Of a stretch of DNA of 64,000 nucleotides, positions 24,814-34,492 are shown one piece after another. How positions within the stretch are numbered: position 1 is the stretch's first letter; each line of letters begins with the position of its first letter. Location: the NCBI GenBank assembly GCA_000383735.1, contig KB912070.1:95251-159250 (forward strand). The letters run 5' to 3'. Position numbers and translations under genes: made by a program. This DNA is from Verrucomicrobia bacterium SCGC AAA164-M04. GTDB taxonomy: Bacteria; Verrucomicrobiota; Verrucomicrobiae; Verrucomicrobiales; Akkermansiaceae. Below the pieces are notes generated by a model. The model ran no database searches. It was given only the letters and a program-made list of their open reading frames with translations, and was not told the DNA's origin.

Positions 24814-27774
24814 CTATTGCTTTGTGTTCACCTCGTAAAGATTGAGGATCGCTTGTGCTACTGTGGTGAGGGCGGCGAGTTCGGATGTTGGAGATTTGGT
24901 CTTGGTGTGGCCCTGCGAAAGGAAGCGCTTGGCTTCTTCGGGATGGGCTTTGAAGTGAGCAAGCTGTTCTTCAAAAATCGCCGAGAGGATTTTAATCTCT
25001 TTTTCGTCGGGATGCCTTGAGGCGAGGCGAAGATACATTTCTTGGATTGCTACTTTTATTTTAGTCGGGTGCTTTTGCAGGGTTTTTTCGGCGAGATGGC
25101 GCGAGGTTTCCACAAATTGAATTCCGTTTAGAAGGACAAGTGCTTGAAGTGGGGTTGAAGTCGTTTCGCGCTTCGCAGAGCAGACATCACGCTTCACAGC
25201 ATCGAATGCCATCATGGCAGGTGAGGGGCCGGTGCGTTTCCAGTAAGTGTAAAGTGACCGGCGATAAAGCCCTTCACCCATCGTCGGTTTGGAAGGCTTG
25301 AAGGATTCGGCAAGATCATAGGGGTGAACCGAGGGCCCGCCGACTTTGGGAACGAGTAGTCCGGAGGCCGTAAGAGCTTGATCACGAATTTGTTCGGCAG
25401 GAAGCCGGTGGCGAGGGCCGCGAGCTAAAAGGCGATTTGCAGGATCTTTTTCCAACTCGAGTGAGTTGGCGAATGAGTCTTGTTGGTAAACCCGAGACAT
25501 CGCGATGTCCTTCATGAGCCGTTTCGTGTCCCATCCTGAAGCGACAAAGCGCGCGGAGAGTTCGTCTAGGAGTTCACGATGCTCGGGCCGTTCTCCTTGC
25601 ATTCCGAAGTCTTCGGAGGTGCCAACGAGTCCGCGTCCGAAGAGGGATTGCCAGAAGCGATTTACGATGACTCGCGAGGTGAGCGGATGTTCGGGATGGG
25701 TGAGCCACTTTGCAAGCGAGAGTCGATTGGTGGGTTTCATGCCAAAGCTTGGGAGGAACTCGGGGAAGGCGGCTTCGACTTCTTTGCCGCGGTTCTCGTA
25801 AGATCCCCGATTAAGAATGTATGCTTGTTTGGGCTTCCGAGATTCCTCCATGACCATGATTTCGGGAATCGATTCCTCGAGGCGATTATAAGCGGAGCGA
25901 GCGGTTTGCAGTTCCTTAAGTGCAGTTTTGTAGGAAGGGTCACTTTTCAAGTTTGATTTCAAAGGTCTTGGATCAACCGGGAAAAGAAGATCACTGATTT
26001 CTTGGTCCGAAAGTTTGCTCCCGAAGACTCGAAATTCGTCGATCAACCCTTCCTTGAAACCGCGATCGCGCATGCGCTCGCCGAGGCGGATATGCGGATT
26101 CCCACCGCCCTTAATCGCTCGGGTTAGATGATCATATCTAATTTCGGTATTTGCTGGTTTCCCATTGATATAGATTTGTAGCCCTCGCGCCGATGAGGAT
26201 CCATCGTTGGTCACCGTGACGTGAACCCATTCGCCAGGTTTGACTGGATCTTTGGTTTTGACTGAAATGGCGTTGCCGGGCCAAAAGTGAATGAGCGACC
26301 ATTGTAAGTGATTGTCGACCAGTAGGAGTTCATAGCCCCGTGAGGCGGCATCATGCCAAGCTTTTGAGCGTGAAAAAATGACTGCGCGATCTTTAAGATC
26401 GGGCGTTTGAAGCCAGAGTGAGACTGTGAAAGGTTGCTCGCGGTGGAAATCGCCAACTTTCGTTCCTATAGCGTCATCTCCGGTCAGTTTGATGGCTTGT
26501 CCAAGCTTGCCGGGAACCGCTTTATTGGCACCCTTGTCTTTGCCATCGTCAAAGGAAAGATGGAGAAGTTGGGCGGGCTTGAGGCTTGGTTGATCTTTCG
26601 AGTCGACCTGAGTTGGCGTGAACTCCTTTACTGTTTTTTCAAGCTTGGCACTGGCGCTTGCGATGTCTGCTTTTCGTTCGGCCAGCTGTTGCTCTTGGGC
26701 TTCATTCGGAAGGGGCATTGCAGGGGTTGGCGTTGCTTCAGAATTGAAGTATGAGTAGAGCCCAGATTCATCGATATCGTCGAAGAAAGCAAACAGGGAA
26801 TAGTAGTCCTTCGCAGTGGTGGGATCATATTTATGATCATGGCATCGGGAGCATTCCATGGTCAGTCCCAAGAAGGTTGTTCCAAAAGTGTGGACGCGAT
26901 CGGCAACGTATTCGACACGAAATTCTTCGGGAACCGAGCCGCCTTCGACCTTTTGTTGGTGCAGGCGCGAGAAGGTGGTGGCGATGCGGGACTCGCGGGA
27001 GGCTTCTGGAAGGAGATCGCCCGCAATTTGCTCAAGGATGAATTGGTCGAAGGGTTTGTTGGAGGTAAAGGCGTCAATGACGTAGTCGCGATAGGGCCAG
27101 ACACGACGGTTTAGATCCTGCTGGAATCCGTAACTGTCGGCGTAACGGGCTACGTCAAGCCACGGAGTCGCCATTTGCTCGCCATAAGCAGGTGAAGCGA
27201 GGAGTTCGTCGATAAAGGGTTCGGTTTTTTTTGGATCAAATTTCTCGATCTGTTTTGGTGTTGGTGGGAGTCCGGTAAGATCGAATGTGAGGCGGCGAAG
27301 GAGCTGGTGGGGCTTTGCTCTGGCCTTAAGCTCCGTCCCTTCCTTGGCAAGATGATCGGAGACGATGGTGTCGATCGATTTGCCAGTCTCTCTGGGTAGC
27401 TTTGTGAATGCCCAATGTTCGCTATATTCAGCTCCTTCCTTGATCCATCGAGCTAACAGATCTTTTTGCTCTGCAGTGAGCTTTCGATTTGAATCCGGTG
27501 GCGGCATGAGATCGTCTGGATCCTTTGAGTGGATTCGATCAATGAGCTCTGACTTCTCAGGTTTTTCCGGAACGATTGCACCTATATCGAGGGCATCTTC
27601 GCGAAGGTCAAGGCGGAGATCTCCTTCGCGGTGTTTTGGATCAGTTCCATGGCAATAGTAGCAATTCTCAGAAAGGATAGGCTGAATATCGCGATCGAAA
27701 GAAATAGTTTTTTCGCCAAACACATTGAGGAAGAGAAGGGCGGTGAGAGTGAGAATACGCACGGATTTCGGCAT
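24814..27774 (-). CDS. DUF1549/DUF1553 protein with cytochrome-c motif and LamG-like domain
   Basis: 986 residues with a signal peptide, then a planctomycete-type cytochrome domain (heme motif C-Y-Y-C-H near residue 37-41 and a later M-P-P-P ligand region), a DUF1549 domain (F-D-L-T-G-L-P-P-T, then C-S-R-C-H-D-H-K-Y-D-P), a central concanavalin/LamG-like insertion (F-T-V-S-L-W-L-Q-T-P, residues ~440-560) and a C-terminal DUF1553 domain (R-V-I-V-N-R-F-W-Q). This layout is a hallmark of Planctomycetes and Verrucomicrobia. It forms an operon with the DUF1501 gene. An electron-transfer role coupled to hydrolysis of polysaccharides has been proposed for the families; that remains inference here. 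Confidence 0.92.
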   Translation of the reverse strand: MPKSVRILTLTALLFLNVFGEKTISFDRDIQPILSENCYYCHGTDPKHREGDLRLDLREDALDIGAIVPEKPEKSELIDRIHSKDPDDLMPPPDSNRKLTAEQKDLLARWIKEGAEYSEHWAFTKLPRETGKSIDTIVSDHLAKEGTELKARAKPHQLLRRLTFDLTGLPPTPKQIEKFDPKKTEPFIDELLASPAYGEQMATPWLDVARYADSYGFQQDLNRRVWPYRDYVIDAFTSNKPFDQFILEQIAGDLLPEASRESRIATTFSRLHQQKVEGGSVPEEFRVEYVADRVHTFGTTFLGLTMECSRCHDHKYDPTTAKDYYSLFAFFDDIDESGLYSYFNSEATPTPAMPLPNEAQEQQLAERKADIASASAKLEKTVKEFTPTQVDSKDQPSLKPAQLLHLSFDDGKDKGANKAVPGKLGQAIKLTGDDAIGTKVGDFHREQPFTVSLWLQTPDLKDRAVIFSRSKAWHDAASRGYELLLVDNHLQWSLIHFWPGNAISVKTKDPVKPGEWVHVTVTNDGSSSARGLQIYINGKPANTEIRYDHLTRAIKGGGNPHIRLGERMRDRGFKEGLIDEFRVFGSKLSDQEISDLLFPVDPRPLKSNLKSDPSYKTALKELQTARSAYNRLEESIPEIMVMEESRKPKQAYILNRGSYENRGKEVEAAFPEFLPSFGMKPTNRLSLAKWLTHPEHPLTSRVIVNRFWQSLFGRGLVGTSEDFGMQGERPEHRELLDELSARFVASGWDTKRLMKDIAMSRVYQQDSFANSLELEKDPANRLLARGPRHRLPAEQIRDQALTASGLLVPKVGGPSVHPYDLAESFKPSKPTMGEGLYRRSLYTYWKRTGPSPAMMAFDAVKRDVCSAKRETTSTPLQALVLLNGIQFVETSRHLAEKTLQKHPTKIKVAIQEMYLRLASRHPDEKEIKILSAIFEEQLAHFKAHPEEAKRFLSQGHTKTKSPTSELAALTTVAQAILNLYEVNTKQ

Positions 27775-28119
27775 AAAAATTGTCGATTTGTGTGACAGTG
27801 TGGGTATTCCCTGTTGCCACGCAATTTGTTACTAGGGATTCAGTGGCTGGTTATCAAAAAGATTGATTCTTGAGTATAGCCGGATTGGTTGGTTCTTGGT
27901 GGGGTATGGATAGATAAGAGGTGGGGGCTGATCGTTTTAATCTTGGCGCTGTGTTCGCGTTTTTAAGTTCAAAAGGCTTAGGGTAATCTTTTAGTGGGTT
28001 ATTTTAATAGTAAGAATGGCAGAATTTGGGGGTTATGGCTGGTTTGTGAAAGTCCGTGCGATTGTTAAATTCTCACTTTATCCTCGAAAGTCAGGCTCGG
28101 TTTAAGGCGTAATGGTCAT
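27775..28119. other. 345-base divergent spacer, nothing assigned
   Basis: The spacer separates the minus-strand DUF1549/1553 gene from the plus-strand repeat-protein operon and must hold both promoters. I found no convincing -35/-10 pair, RNA gene, repeat or operator in it. Confidence 0.5.
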
Positions 28120-31100
28120 ATGCAAACTAGGATCCCTCCTGAGATTACTAAAGGTCTCACATCTCTCCGTCGTCGGATCAGGTGGATTCAGCTCGTTCGG
28201 GGTTTGCTCAAAACTGCAAGTGTGGTCCTTATGGGTTTGCTTGTTATTGTGGCCCTCGATTTCTTCCTGGCGCCCTTGCCTTCGTGGGCGCGGGGCACGC
28301 TTTTCTTTGGGTGGCTTACTGCGGCAGGGCTCGCTGCGATTCTTTTTATTGCGAAATCATTATTGACCAAGATCTCGCTTGTGAAGCTTGCGCGGTGGTT
28401 GGAGGAGCGTCATCCGGAGGTTCAAGAGAGAATTAGTACTGCCTTAGAGCTTTCTGATCATCCGGAGGGAATTTCGCCCGAGTTGCTTTTGGAGCTTTCT
28501 AATGAAGCGGCTGCTGATATCGGCACGGTTGATCCGAATGAAGAAGTTGCTGGAAGTCGTGTGCAGCGATCTATGTGGTCGGTTGCAACCTGTTTGGTGG
28601 CAATTATTGCTTTGGTGGCGATTTGGCCTCGTGAGATGAGTCGCCTTTTGACTCGTGCAGTTTCGCCATTCACGGAGTTGGGGAATGCCGGAGCCTTTCG
28701 TTTCGATATTAGTCCAGGAGACCTCGAAGTTCTGGAAGGTGATAAGGTTCAGATCGATCTTACCTATACTGGTGATTTGGAGAAGCCTCTGCAGTTGGTC
28801 ATTGAAAAAAATGGGAATCTCATATCCGAGACTCTTGAGCCGAGCTCTTCGGATGGCAATTCCCACCGCTACTCGTACCATCTGCATTCGGCGGAAGCTG
28901 GATTTAAATACTCCGCTCTTGTGGCTGGAAATGAAAGCGATCGCTTCGAGGTGAAGGTTTATCGGCTTCCGCGTCTTTTGGAGCCCACCGTGAATTTGCA
29001 GTACCCTCCTTATACCGAGTGGCCAGATCGAGAAGTTTCGTTGGGAACTGGAATTCAGGCCCTGGCTGGAACTGAGGTAACCTTGAAGGGGCGTTTTGAT
29101 ACTCCGATTGATCGGGGAGAGGTTCTGTTTGATTCAGGCTCGCTGGGTGAAATAGAGCTGGAACCTACGGCGCGCGGAACGATTGTGTCTTGGAGGACGA
29201 TTTTGCAACCGGGACTTGAAGGCGCTGCCTTAATGAAGGTGGAGCATCGTTTGGGCCGCGAGCTTGATGCCGCGCAGTTTCAGATCTTAGCTGAGGAAGA
29301 TTCTGCTCCGGAAGTGGAGATTTTAACTCCGATTCAAAGGGAGTTTCGGGTGAAACCAACCGAACAGGTGGTTCTGGTCTACTCTGCCGTTGAGCAGATT
29401 GGGATCGCCAAGGTCGAAATCGAGCTCGAAGTGAATGGTAAGCCGGTCGAATCGCTTGCTGAACTCCTTCCGGAGCGAATCGATGGTGCGAACGGAAAGC
29501 TGTGGGAAGGGGAAGCAATGGTTCTACTGGGAAATATTGTGGCAAAGCACAAAGGCGCGCTACAAGTTAAGATGCGTCTAGCGGTTAGTGATAATCGCCC
29601 TGAATGGCTCTCAGGTCCCGGTATAGGCTACTCGGAGTGGCTTGAATTTAAGCTGGATATGAACGCCGAGTCTCTGGTTCGCCAAGAATTGCGAAATCAG
29701 GACAGTGATCTTAAGAAGGCTATTGAGGATGCGATTAAGAAGGTTCGAGAGGCTAAAAATAAGATGCAAATTGCCAAGGGGCAACTAGACAAAGAGCAAG
29801 TCAGCGAGCGTGCAGAAGAGGTCCTTGCGCAGGCTCGTGAAAAGTTGGAGGACGCGAAAGAAGATCTTACCGAGCTCAGCGAACGGATGAAACAGAGCGT
29901 GCAGGAACATCGACGTGATGACGTAGAGCAAGCGGTGGCGAAACTCGATGAGGCAAAGAGGTCAGTTGAAAATGCCCCGCTTCAAGACAATCCCGAAGCT
30001 CGGAGATCTGAGGTCGATAATGCCCTTCGCGAAAGCGAGGATGCGATTAATGATCTTCAGCAATTACGTCAGGAGATTCAAAAGGACCAGCCTAAGACCA
30101 ATGATTTGGCTAAGCTTCAGGAAATGGCCCAGAAGCAGGAAGAATTGGCGCGGGAGGCTGCTGAGGAAACTCCCGATCAGGACTGGGAGAATGAGCAACG
30201 CCAGATGCAAGAGAAGATTCGGCAGGAGGTCGCTCAATCACCTGAAGCAAAAGCTGCTGCGATGAAGGCACAGGCAGATCAAGCAATGGAACTTTCTAAT
30301 GAGGCTGAAGAGTTGAAGAAGGCTCAGGAAGGGCTTTCAAAGTTGAGCGAACAAGCTGAGCCGGCTCCTCAAAAGATGAATGGCGATCAGCTAAAGAATG
30401 CGCTCATTCAGGAACAGGAAAATGCTCTGACTGAAGCTCGCCAAGAACTTGCCGAGGCACGCCGGGATAACGAGGCTGAGAGAGCTGGAGATCTGAACAA
30501 TGCCATCAATGAGGTTCAAGAAACTACTAATAAAGCACGCCAGTCGAAGCTCGAGCAAGCCGCGGAATTAGCAAAAAAGGCTGCGGATAAGTTGGCAGAA
30601 AGTTCTGATCAATCCCCATCTCAAGAAGCATTGAAGGAAAAGCAGGATAAGCTTTCGGAGGCCTTTGATTCGCTAGCTGAAGGGAAGACCGAGAAAGCCC
30701 AAGATGCTTTGGAAGAGATCCAGGAGATGGTTAACCCTCGTGAGATTGCAAAGGCTTTGGCGAAAGAACAACTAGAGGCCGCTTATGAAGCTCGACAGGA
30801 AATGTCAGAGGCTAAGCGTGATAACGAAGATCGTGCTGAAGATTTGGCTAATGCAGCAAAGGAAGCCACCGAAGCAGCTGAGGAAGCCCAGAAAAATAAT
30901 CCTGAGCAAGCCGCGCAAGCTGCTCAAAAAGCAGCCGAGGAACTTGCCAAAAACGCTGAAGCTTCGCCCACTCAAGAGGCGTTGCGAAATAAGCAAGAAA
31001 AAGTCGCCGAAGCTCTAGAGGCTCTTTCTAGTGGAGAAGCTGAGAGAGCTGAGGAAATCCTCGAGGAACTTCAGAATTTGCTCAACCCGCGTGAAATCGC

Positions 31101-32844
31101 CGAGGCGCTTGCGAAGGAACAGAGTGGGGCTGCGCAAGAAGCTCGCGAAGAAATGGTTGAGGCAAAAAAGGCTGGGGAAAGCCGAGCAGAGGACCTCGCA
31201 AAAGCTGCCGAAGAAGGGGGTAAGGCCGCTGATGAAGCTCAGAAAAACAATCCTGAAATGGCGGCCGAAGCAGCGATGAATGCTGCCGAAGAATTATCGA
31301 AAGCTACCGAGAAATCAGGTTCACAGAAGTCTCTTCAAAATAAGCAGGAGAAGTTGGCGGAAGCATTCGAAGCTCTTGCGGAAGGAAATACGGCGGAGGC
31401 TCAAGCAACTCTAGAGGAAGTTCAGAGCATTGCTGATCCGGATAATGTTGCGAACGCTCTTGCGGAAGCTCAGAAAGATATTCTCGAGGGGGCGAAGGAC
31501 GAATTGAGTGACGCCCAGAATGGTCAGGAGGCTCGTGCTGAGACTCTTCCAAAAGCAGTTGAGCAGGCTCAGGAGGCTTTCAGTGAAGCAAGGCAGGCTG
31601 ATGCCAAAGCTGCCGCTGAAGCGGCTCAGAATGCTGCTGAGGAACTGGCTAAGGGTGCTGAATCGTCGCCGTCTCAACAGTCTCTTCAAAATCAGCAGGA
31701 GGCGCTCGCCGAGGCTTTTGAGGAGCTCGCGGAGGGTAACACCAACGAAGCCCTTCAGGCACTCGAGAAATTGCAGTCCGAGCGTTTGAATGGAGCCCTT
31801 GAACAAGCTTTAGCTCGAGAGCAAGAGGCAATCGTCGAAGGAACCCAGCAGGAGTTGAGCGAAGCGCGTGAGATGCAGGAAGCGCGTGCCAATGATCTGC
31901 CAGAAGCATTGGCCCAAGCGGAGAGTGCGTTACAGGAGGCAATCAAAGGGGACCCACAAGCTGCTGCAGAAGCTGCTCAAACAGCAGCCTCCGAACTTTC
32001 TAAAGGTGCTGAGGTTTCCGACTCTCAAAGTTCTTTGCAAGAGCGTCAGGAGGGGATTGCTGAAGCCTTGCAAGATCTTGCGGAAGGTCGAGCTGGGGAA
32101 GCTCTTGCTGCCCTGCAGGAAATGCAAAGCGAGCGGGCTGCTGATTTAGCTCAAGCGATTGATGATGTTGCAGCGGTCGAGGGTGATCCATTAAGTCAGG
32201 CAAGCCAGATGGCAAATCAGGGGGCTCAGAATGCGAGCCAGGCTTCGCAAGCGCAGCAAGATGGGCAGGCCCAGCAAGCTTCTCAACAGCATCAAAAGGC
32301 GGCTCAAAGATTTGCGCAAGCTCAGCAGTCACTTCAAAGCGCTTCGCAACAGTTAGCTCAGAAAGCTTCTCAGGCTGCAGAGCAAGGTGAGAATCCCAAC
32401 CAAGCTCCAGCGCCAGGAGATGCAATGGCTGAAGCCTTGCAGCAGAGTTCACAAGCTGCAAATTCCGCGCAATCCGGACAACAGCAGCAGGCCGCAGCCC
32501 AAGCTCAGGCCGCAGCCGAGGCTTTGAAGCAGGCAGCGAGCGAAGCGATGTCCAATATGAAAAAAGGTGGTAAGCCGGGTGATCCAGCTCAGGCGAATCA
32601 ACCTGGAGAGCCTAGTGATCAAGCGGCTCCTCCTAGTGATGAAGCGAAGGAAGGAGTTCGTCAGGCGCAGGCTAATCAAGGTGTTCCTGCCGAGCTCGCT
32701 AAGCTAGGAATCAATGCTGCGGATTGGGAAAAGATCCAAGCTACTCTCAAGACAGATGTCAGTGGATCCCGCCGCGCAGTAATACCTGAAGATTACCGGG
32801 GCCTCGTCCAAAACTACTTTGAGCAAGTCTCTAAAAAGAAATGA
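28120..32844 (+). CDS. Large DUF4175-like membrane protein with five 117-residue helical repeats
   Basis: 1574 residues. Two hydrophobic segments (about residues 30-55 and 65-85) anchor the N-terminus, a third lies near 150-165, and residues ~190-520 are beta-rich. From ~540 the protein is almost entirely helical, rich in Ala, Glu, Gln, Lys. Five repeats of 117 residues (first 118) start at nucleotide 30400, 30754, 31105, 31456 and 31807; each contains A-L-A-K-E-Q, a helix pair, Q-x-A-L-x-x-K-Q-E-K-x-A-E-A and E-G-x-x-x-x-A. A Gln-rich tail follows, and the end I-P-E-D-Y-R-G-L-V-Q-N-Y-F is like that of other DUF4175 proteins. It overlaps the next gene by 4 bases. Function unknown; an elongated envelope structure is likely. 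Confidence 0.85.
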   Translation: MQTRIPPEITKGLTSLRRRIRWIQLVRGLLKTASVVLMGLLVIVALDFFLAPLPSWARGTLFFGWLTAAGLAAILFIAKSLLTKISLVKLARWLEERHPEVQERISTALELSDHPEGISPELLLELSNEAAADIGTVDPNEEVAGSRVQRSMWSVATCLVAIIALVAIWPREMSRLLTRAVSPFTELGNAGAFRFDISPGDLEVLEGDKVQIDLTYTGDLEKPLQLVIEKNGNLISETLEPSSSDGNSHRYSYHLHSAEAGFKYSALVAGNESDRFEVKVYRLPRLLEPTVNLQYPPYTEWPDREVSLGTGIQALAGTEVTLKGRFDTPIDRGEVLFDSGSLGEIELEPTARGTIVSWRTILQPGLEGAALMKVEHRLGRELDAAQFQILAEEDSAPEVEILTPIQREFRVKPTEQVVLVYSAVEQIGIAKVEIELEVNGKPVESLAELLPERIDGANGKLWEGEAMVLLGNIVAKHKGALQVKMRLAVSDNRPEWLSGPGIGYSEWLEFKLDMNAESLVRQELRNQDSDLKKAIEDAIKKVREAKNKMQIAKGQLDKEQVSERAEEVLAQAREKLEDAKEDLTELSERMKQSVQEHRRDDVEQAVAKLDEAKRSVENAPLQDNPEARRSEVDNALRESEDAINDLQQLRQEIQKDQPKTNDLAKLQEMAQKQEELAREAAEETPDQDWENEQRQMQEKIRQEVAQSPEAKAAAMKAQADQAMELSNEAEELKKAQEGLSKLSEQAEPAPQKMNGDQLKNALIQEQENALTEARQELAEARRDNEAERAGDLNNAINEVQETTNKARQSKLEQAAELAKKAADKLAESSDQSPSQEALKEKQDKLSEAFDSLAEGKTEKAQDALEEIQEMVNPREIAKALAKEQLEAAYEARQEMSEAKRDNEDRAEDLANAAKEATEAAEEAQKNNPEQAAQAAQKAAEELAKNAEASPTQEALRNKQEKVAEALEALSSGEAERAEEILEELQNLLNPREIAEALAKEQSGAAQEAREEMVEAKKAGESRAEDLAKAAEEGGKAADEAQKNNPEMAAEAAMNAAEELSKATEKSGSQKSLQNKQEKLAEAFEALAEGNTAEAQATLEEVQSIADPDNVANALAEAQKDILEGAKDELSDAQNGQEARAETLPKAVEQAQEAFSEARQADAKAAAEAAQNAAEELAKGAESSPSQQSLQNQQEALAEAFEELAEGNTNEALQALEKLQSERLNGALEQALAREQEAIVEGTQQELSEAREMQEARANDLPEALAQAESALQEAIKGDPQAAAEAAQTAASELSKGAEVSDSQSSLQERQEGIAEALQDLAEGRAGEALAALQEMQSERAADLAQAIDDVAAVEGDPLSQASQMANQGAQNASQASQAQQDGQAQQASQQHQKAAQRFAQAQQSLQSASQQLAQKASQAAEQGENPNQAPAPGDAMAEALQQSSQAANSAQSGQQQQAAAQAQAAAEALKQAASEAMSNMKKGGKPGDPAQANQPGEPSDQAAPPSDEAKEGVRQAQANQGVPAELAKLGINAADWEKIQATLKTDVSGSRRAVIPEDYRGLVQNYFEQVSKKK
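30400..32157 (+). repeat. Five in-frame tandem repeats of 351-354 bases
   Basis: The coding repeats of the preceding protein begin at 30400, 30754, 31105, 31456 and 31807, giving periods of 354, 351, 351 and 351 bases. Copies differ at many silent and some replacement sites, so the array is not a recent duplication, although the exact 351-base period indicates selection on unit length. Confidence 0.8.
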
Positions 32845-33893
32845 AAAAGCTTTTCTCACTCATCCTAGGAGCCTTCCTCGTTGTAATCACGTCAGGGCAA
32901 GAAGTCGCCCCAACCGTTTTCGCCAATTGGAAGGACAAGGTCGATCCATCGGTTGATCGGGGTCTAAATTATTTGGTCCGCTCTCAGCTGAATGATGGGA
33001 GCTACCCTGGGAGTTACGGGAATTCTTGTGGAATTCCAGCCCTCGCAGGAATGGCTTTTTTATCTCGTGGACATCTGCCTACGGAAGGTCCTTATGCGGA
33101 TTCGTTGAATAAGATTATCGATTTCTTGATTGGAAGACAGAATCGGGAGGGACTCTACACTGGGGGGCAATACGGTAGCGGTCCCATGTATGGGCACAAT
33201 ATTGCCACACTTTTTTTATCCGAAGTTTCTGGGATGGTGGATCCGGATCGCCAAAACAAAATTAATGGAAGTCTCCCTCGCGCGTTGTCTTTAATTCTAC
33301 GTGCTCAAGCGGTGCAGAAGTCATCACGTCATAAAGGTGGCTGGCGTTACCATCCCAATTCGCGGGATTCGGATACTTCCTGCAGTGGTTGGGCTCTGAT
33401 GGCGCTGCGCTCGGCGAAACTCAATGGGGCTGATGTGCCAGACAAGGCTATCGCAGACGCCGTTGCTTATCTTTATGGAAATTTTTCGGAAAAGAATGGT
33501 CACTTTGGCTATTCTAGCCCGCATAATTCCAAGAATTCTCTTACCGGAATGGGGCTTCTTTGTTTGGAGCTTTGTGGAGAACACGGGAAGCCGTCGACGA
33601 TTAAAGCGGCCGATTACATTCTCGAGAGTTTTCGAGCGCTGGAAGGGGCTCAGTTTGAATTCTATGGAAACTACTACAACGCTCAGGCCATGTTTCAGCT
33701 TGGGGGAAAGTATTGGGAAACTTATGCTGACTGGATGTACGAAACATATCTGAAAAAGCAAAAAGACGATGGTTCATGGTATAGCCGAGAGGCGGGTCAG
33801 GTGTATGGAACCGCGATGATGACGCTTGCTTTTACTGTTCCTTATCGCCAATTGCCGATTTACCAGCGTGACGAGACGGTGGATGAAGAGTAA
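32841..33893 (+). CDS. Exported terpenoid-cyclase/prenyltransferase-fold repeat protein
   Basis: 350 residues with a signal peptide (M-K-K-L-F-S-L-I-L-G-A-F-L-V-V-I). The body has repeated motifs of the alpha-alpha toroid fold: Q-L-N-D-G-S-Y, N-R-E-G-L-Y, G-G-W-R-Y-H-P, N-G-H-F-G-Y and D-D-G-S-W, each with the Q/D-G-x-W/Y turn. No D-x-D-D catalytic motif of squalene-hopene cyclases is evident, so an enzymatic role is doubtful; similar proteins in PVC bacteria are of unknown function. Translationally coupled (ATGA) to the large repeat protein and followed by a TPR gene, suggesting a shared envelope complex. Confidence 0.85.
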   Translation: MKKLFSLILGAFLVVITSGQEVAPTVFANWKDKVDPSVDRGLNYLVRSQLNDGSYPGSYGNSCGIPALAGMAFLSRGHLPTEGPYADSLNKIIDFLIGRQNREGLYTGGQYGSGPMYGHNIATLFLSEVSGMVDPDRQNKINGSLPRALSLILRAQAVQKSSRHKGGWRYHPNSRDSDTSCSGWALMALRSAKLNGADVPDKAIADAVAYLYGNFSEKNGHFGYSSPHNSKNSLTGMGLLCLELCGEHGKPSTIKAADYILESFRALEGAQFEFYGNYYNAQAMFQLGGKYWETYADWMYETYLKKQKDDGSWYSREAGQVYGTAMMTLAFTVPYRQLPIYQRDETVDEE

Positions 33894-33902
33894 CTTCCTC
33901 GC

Positions 33903-34484
33903 ATGTCCGAAATTGAGGAGCTTTACGAAGTGCTCGAAGAAGCCCGTGAGGCGGATCAGGTCGCGAGTGCCTGTGTGATCTATGAAGAGATTCTCACTCA
34001 AGAGGATGCTGAGAATGTTATGTCGACTCTCTTGTATGCAACTGATCTGATTGATTTTGGGAATTTTGCGCAAGCAGAAGCCACTTTGCTTCGGGTGACA
34101 GATTTGTGTGATGAGGCGGAGTCACAGGAATTGCTCTTTTTTAATCTCGCGACTCTTCACGAAAAAAAAGGGGAATTAAGGGACGCTGAAAAGCACTATC
34201 GCCTCGCCCACGAGCAAAATACGACACGGGGCGAATTACTCTTGATGGCAGCTAATATGGCCTTTCATCAGGGAGAACCTGCCAAGGCCGAGTATTTGGT
34301 GCGGGAGGGATTAAAATATCAGTGCGCACAAGATGAAGCTTATTCTAGCCTTGGTTTCTACCTAGCCAGTCAGCGACGGTTCCCCGAGGCGAAGAAAGCA
34401 TTCCAGAAAGTCTTAAAAATTGATCCGGAAAACGAATACGCTATCGAATGGATCGAAGATCTTAATCCGCTACTCCCGGATTAA
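33903..34484 (+). CDS. TPR-repeat protein
   Basis: 193 residues without signal peptide. Several TPR-like helix pairs are visible: A-L-L-Y-A-T-D-L-I-D-F-G-N-F-A-Q-A-E-A-T, H-E-K-K-G-E-L-R-D-A-E-K-H-Y, and a clear final unit S-L-G-F-Y-L-A-S-Q-R-R-F-P-E-A-K-K-A-F. It begins 9 bases after the preceding stop, so it is the last gene of the three-gene operon. A protein-protein interaction role is expected; partners are probably the two upstream products. Confidence 0.75.
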   Translation: MSEIEELYEVLEEAREADQVASACVIYEEILTQEDAENVMSTLLYATDLIDFGNFAQAEATLLRVTDLCDEAESQELLFFNLATLHEKKGELRDAEKHYRLAHEQNTTRGELLLMAANMAFHQGEPAKAEYLVREGLKYQCAQDEAYSSLGFYLASQRRFPEAKKAFQKVLKIDPENEYAIEWIEDLNPLLPD

Positions 34485-34492
34485 ATTTCAGC

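Noticed and set aside
29948..32461. Many long alternative-frame ORFs within the large repeat protein
   Set aside because: They are by-products of the repetitive, stop-poor codon use of the real gene; none has a start context or recognisable protein.
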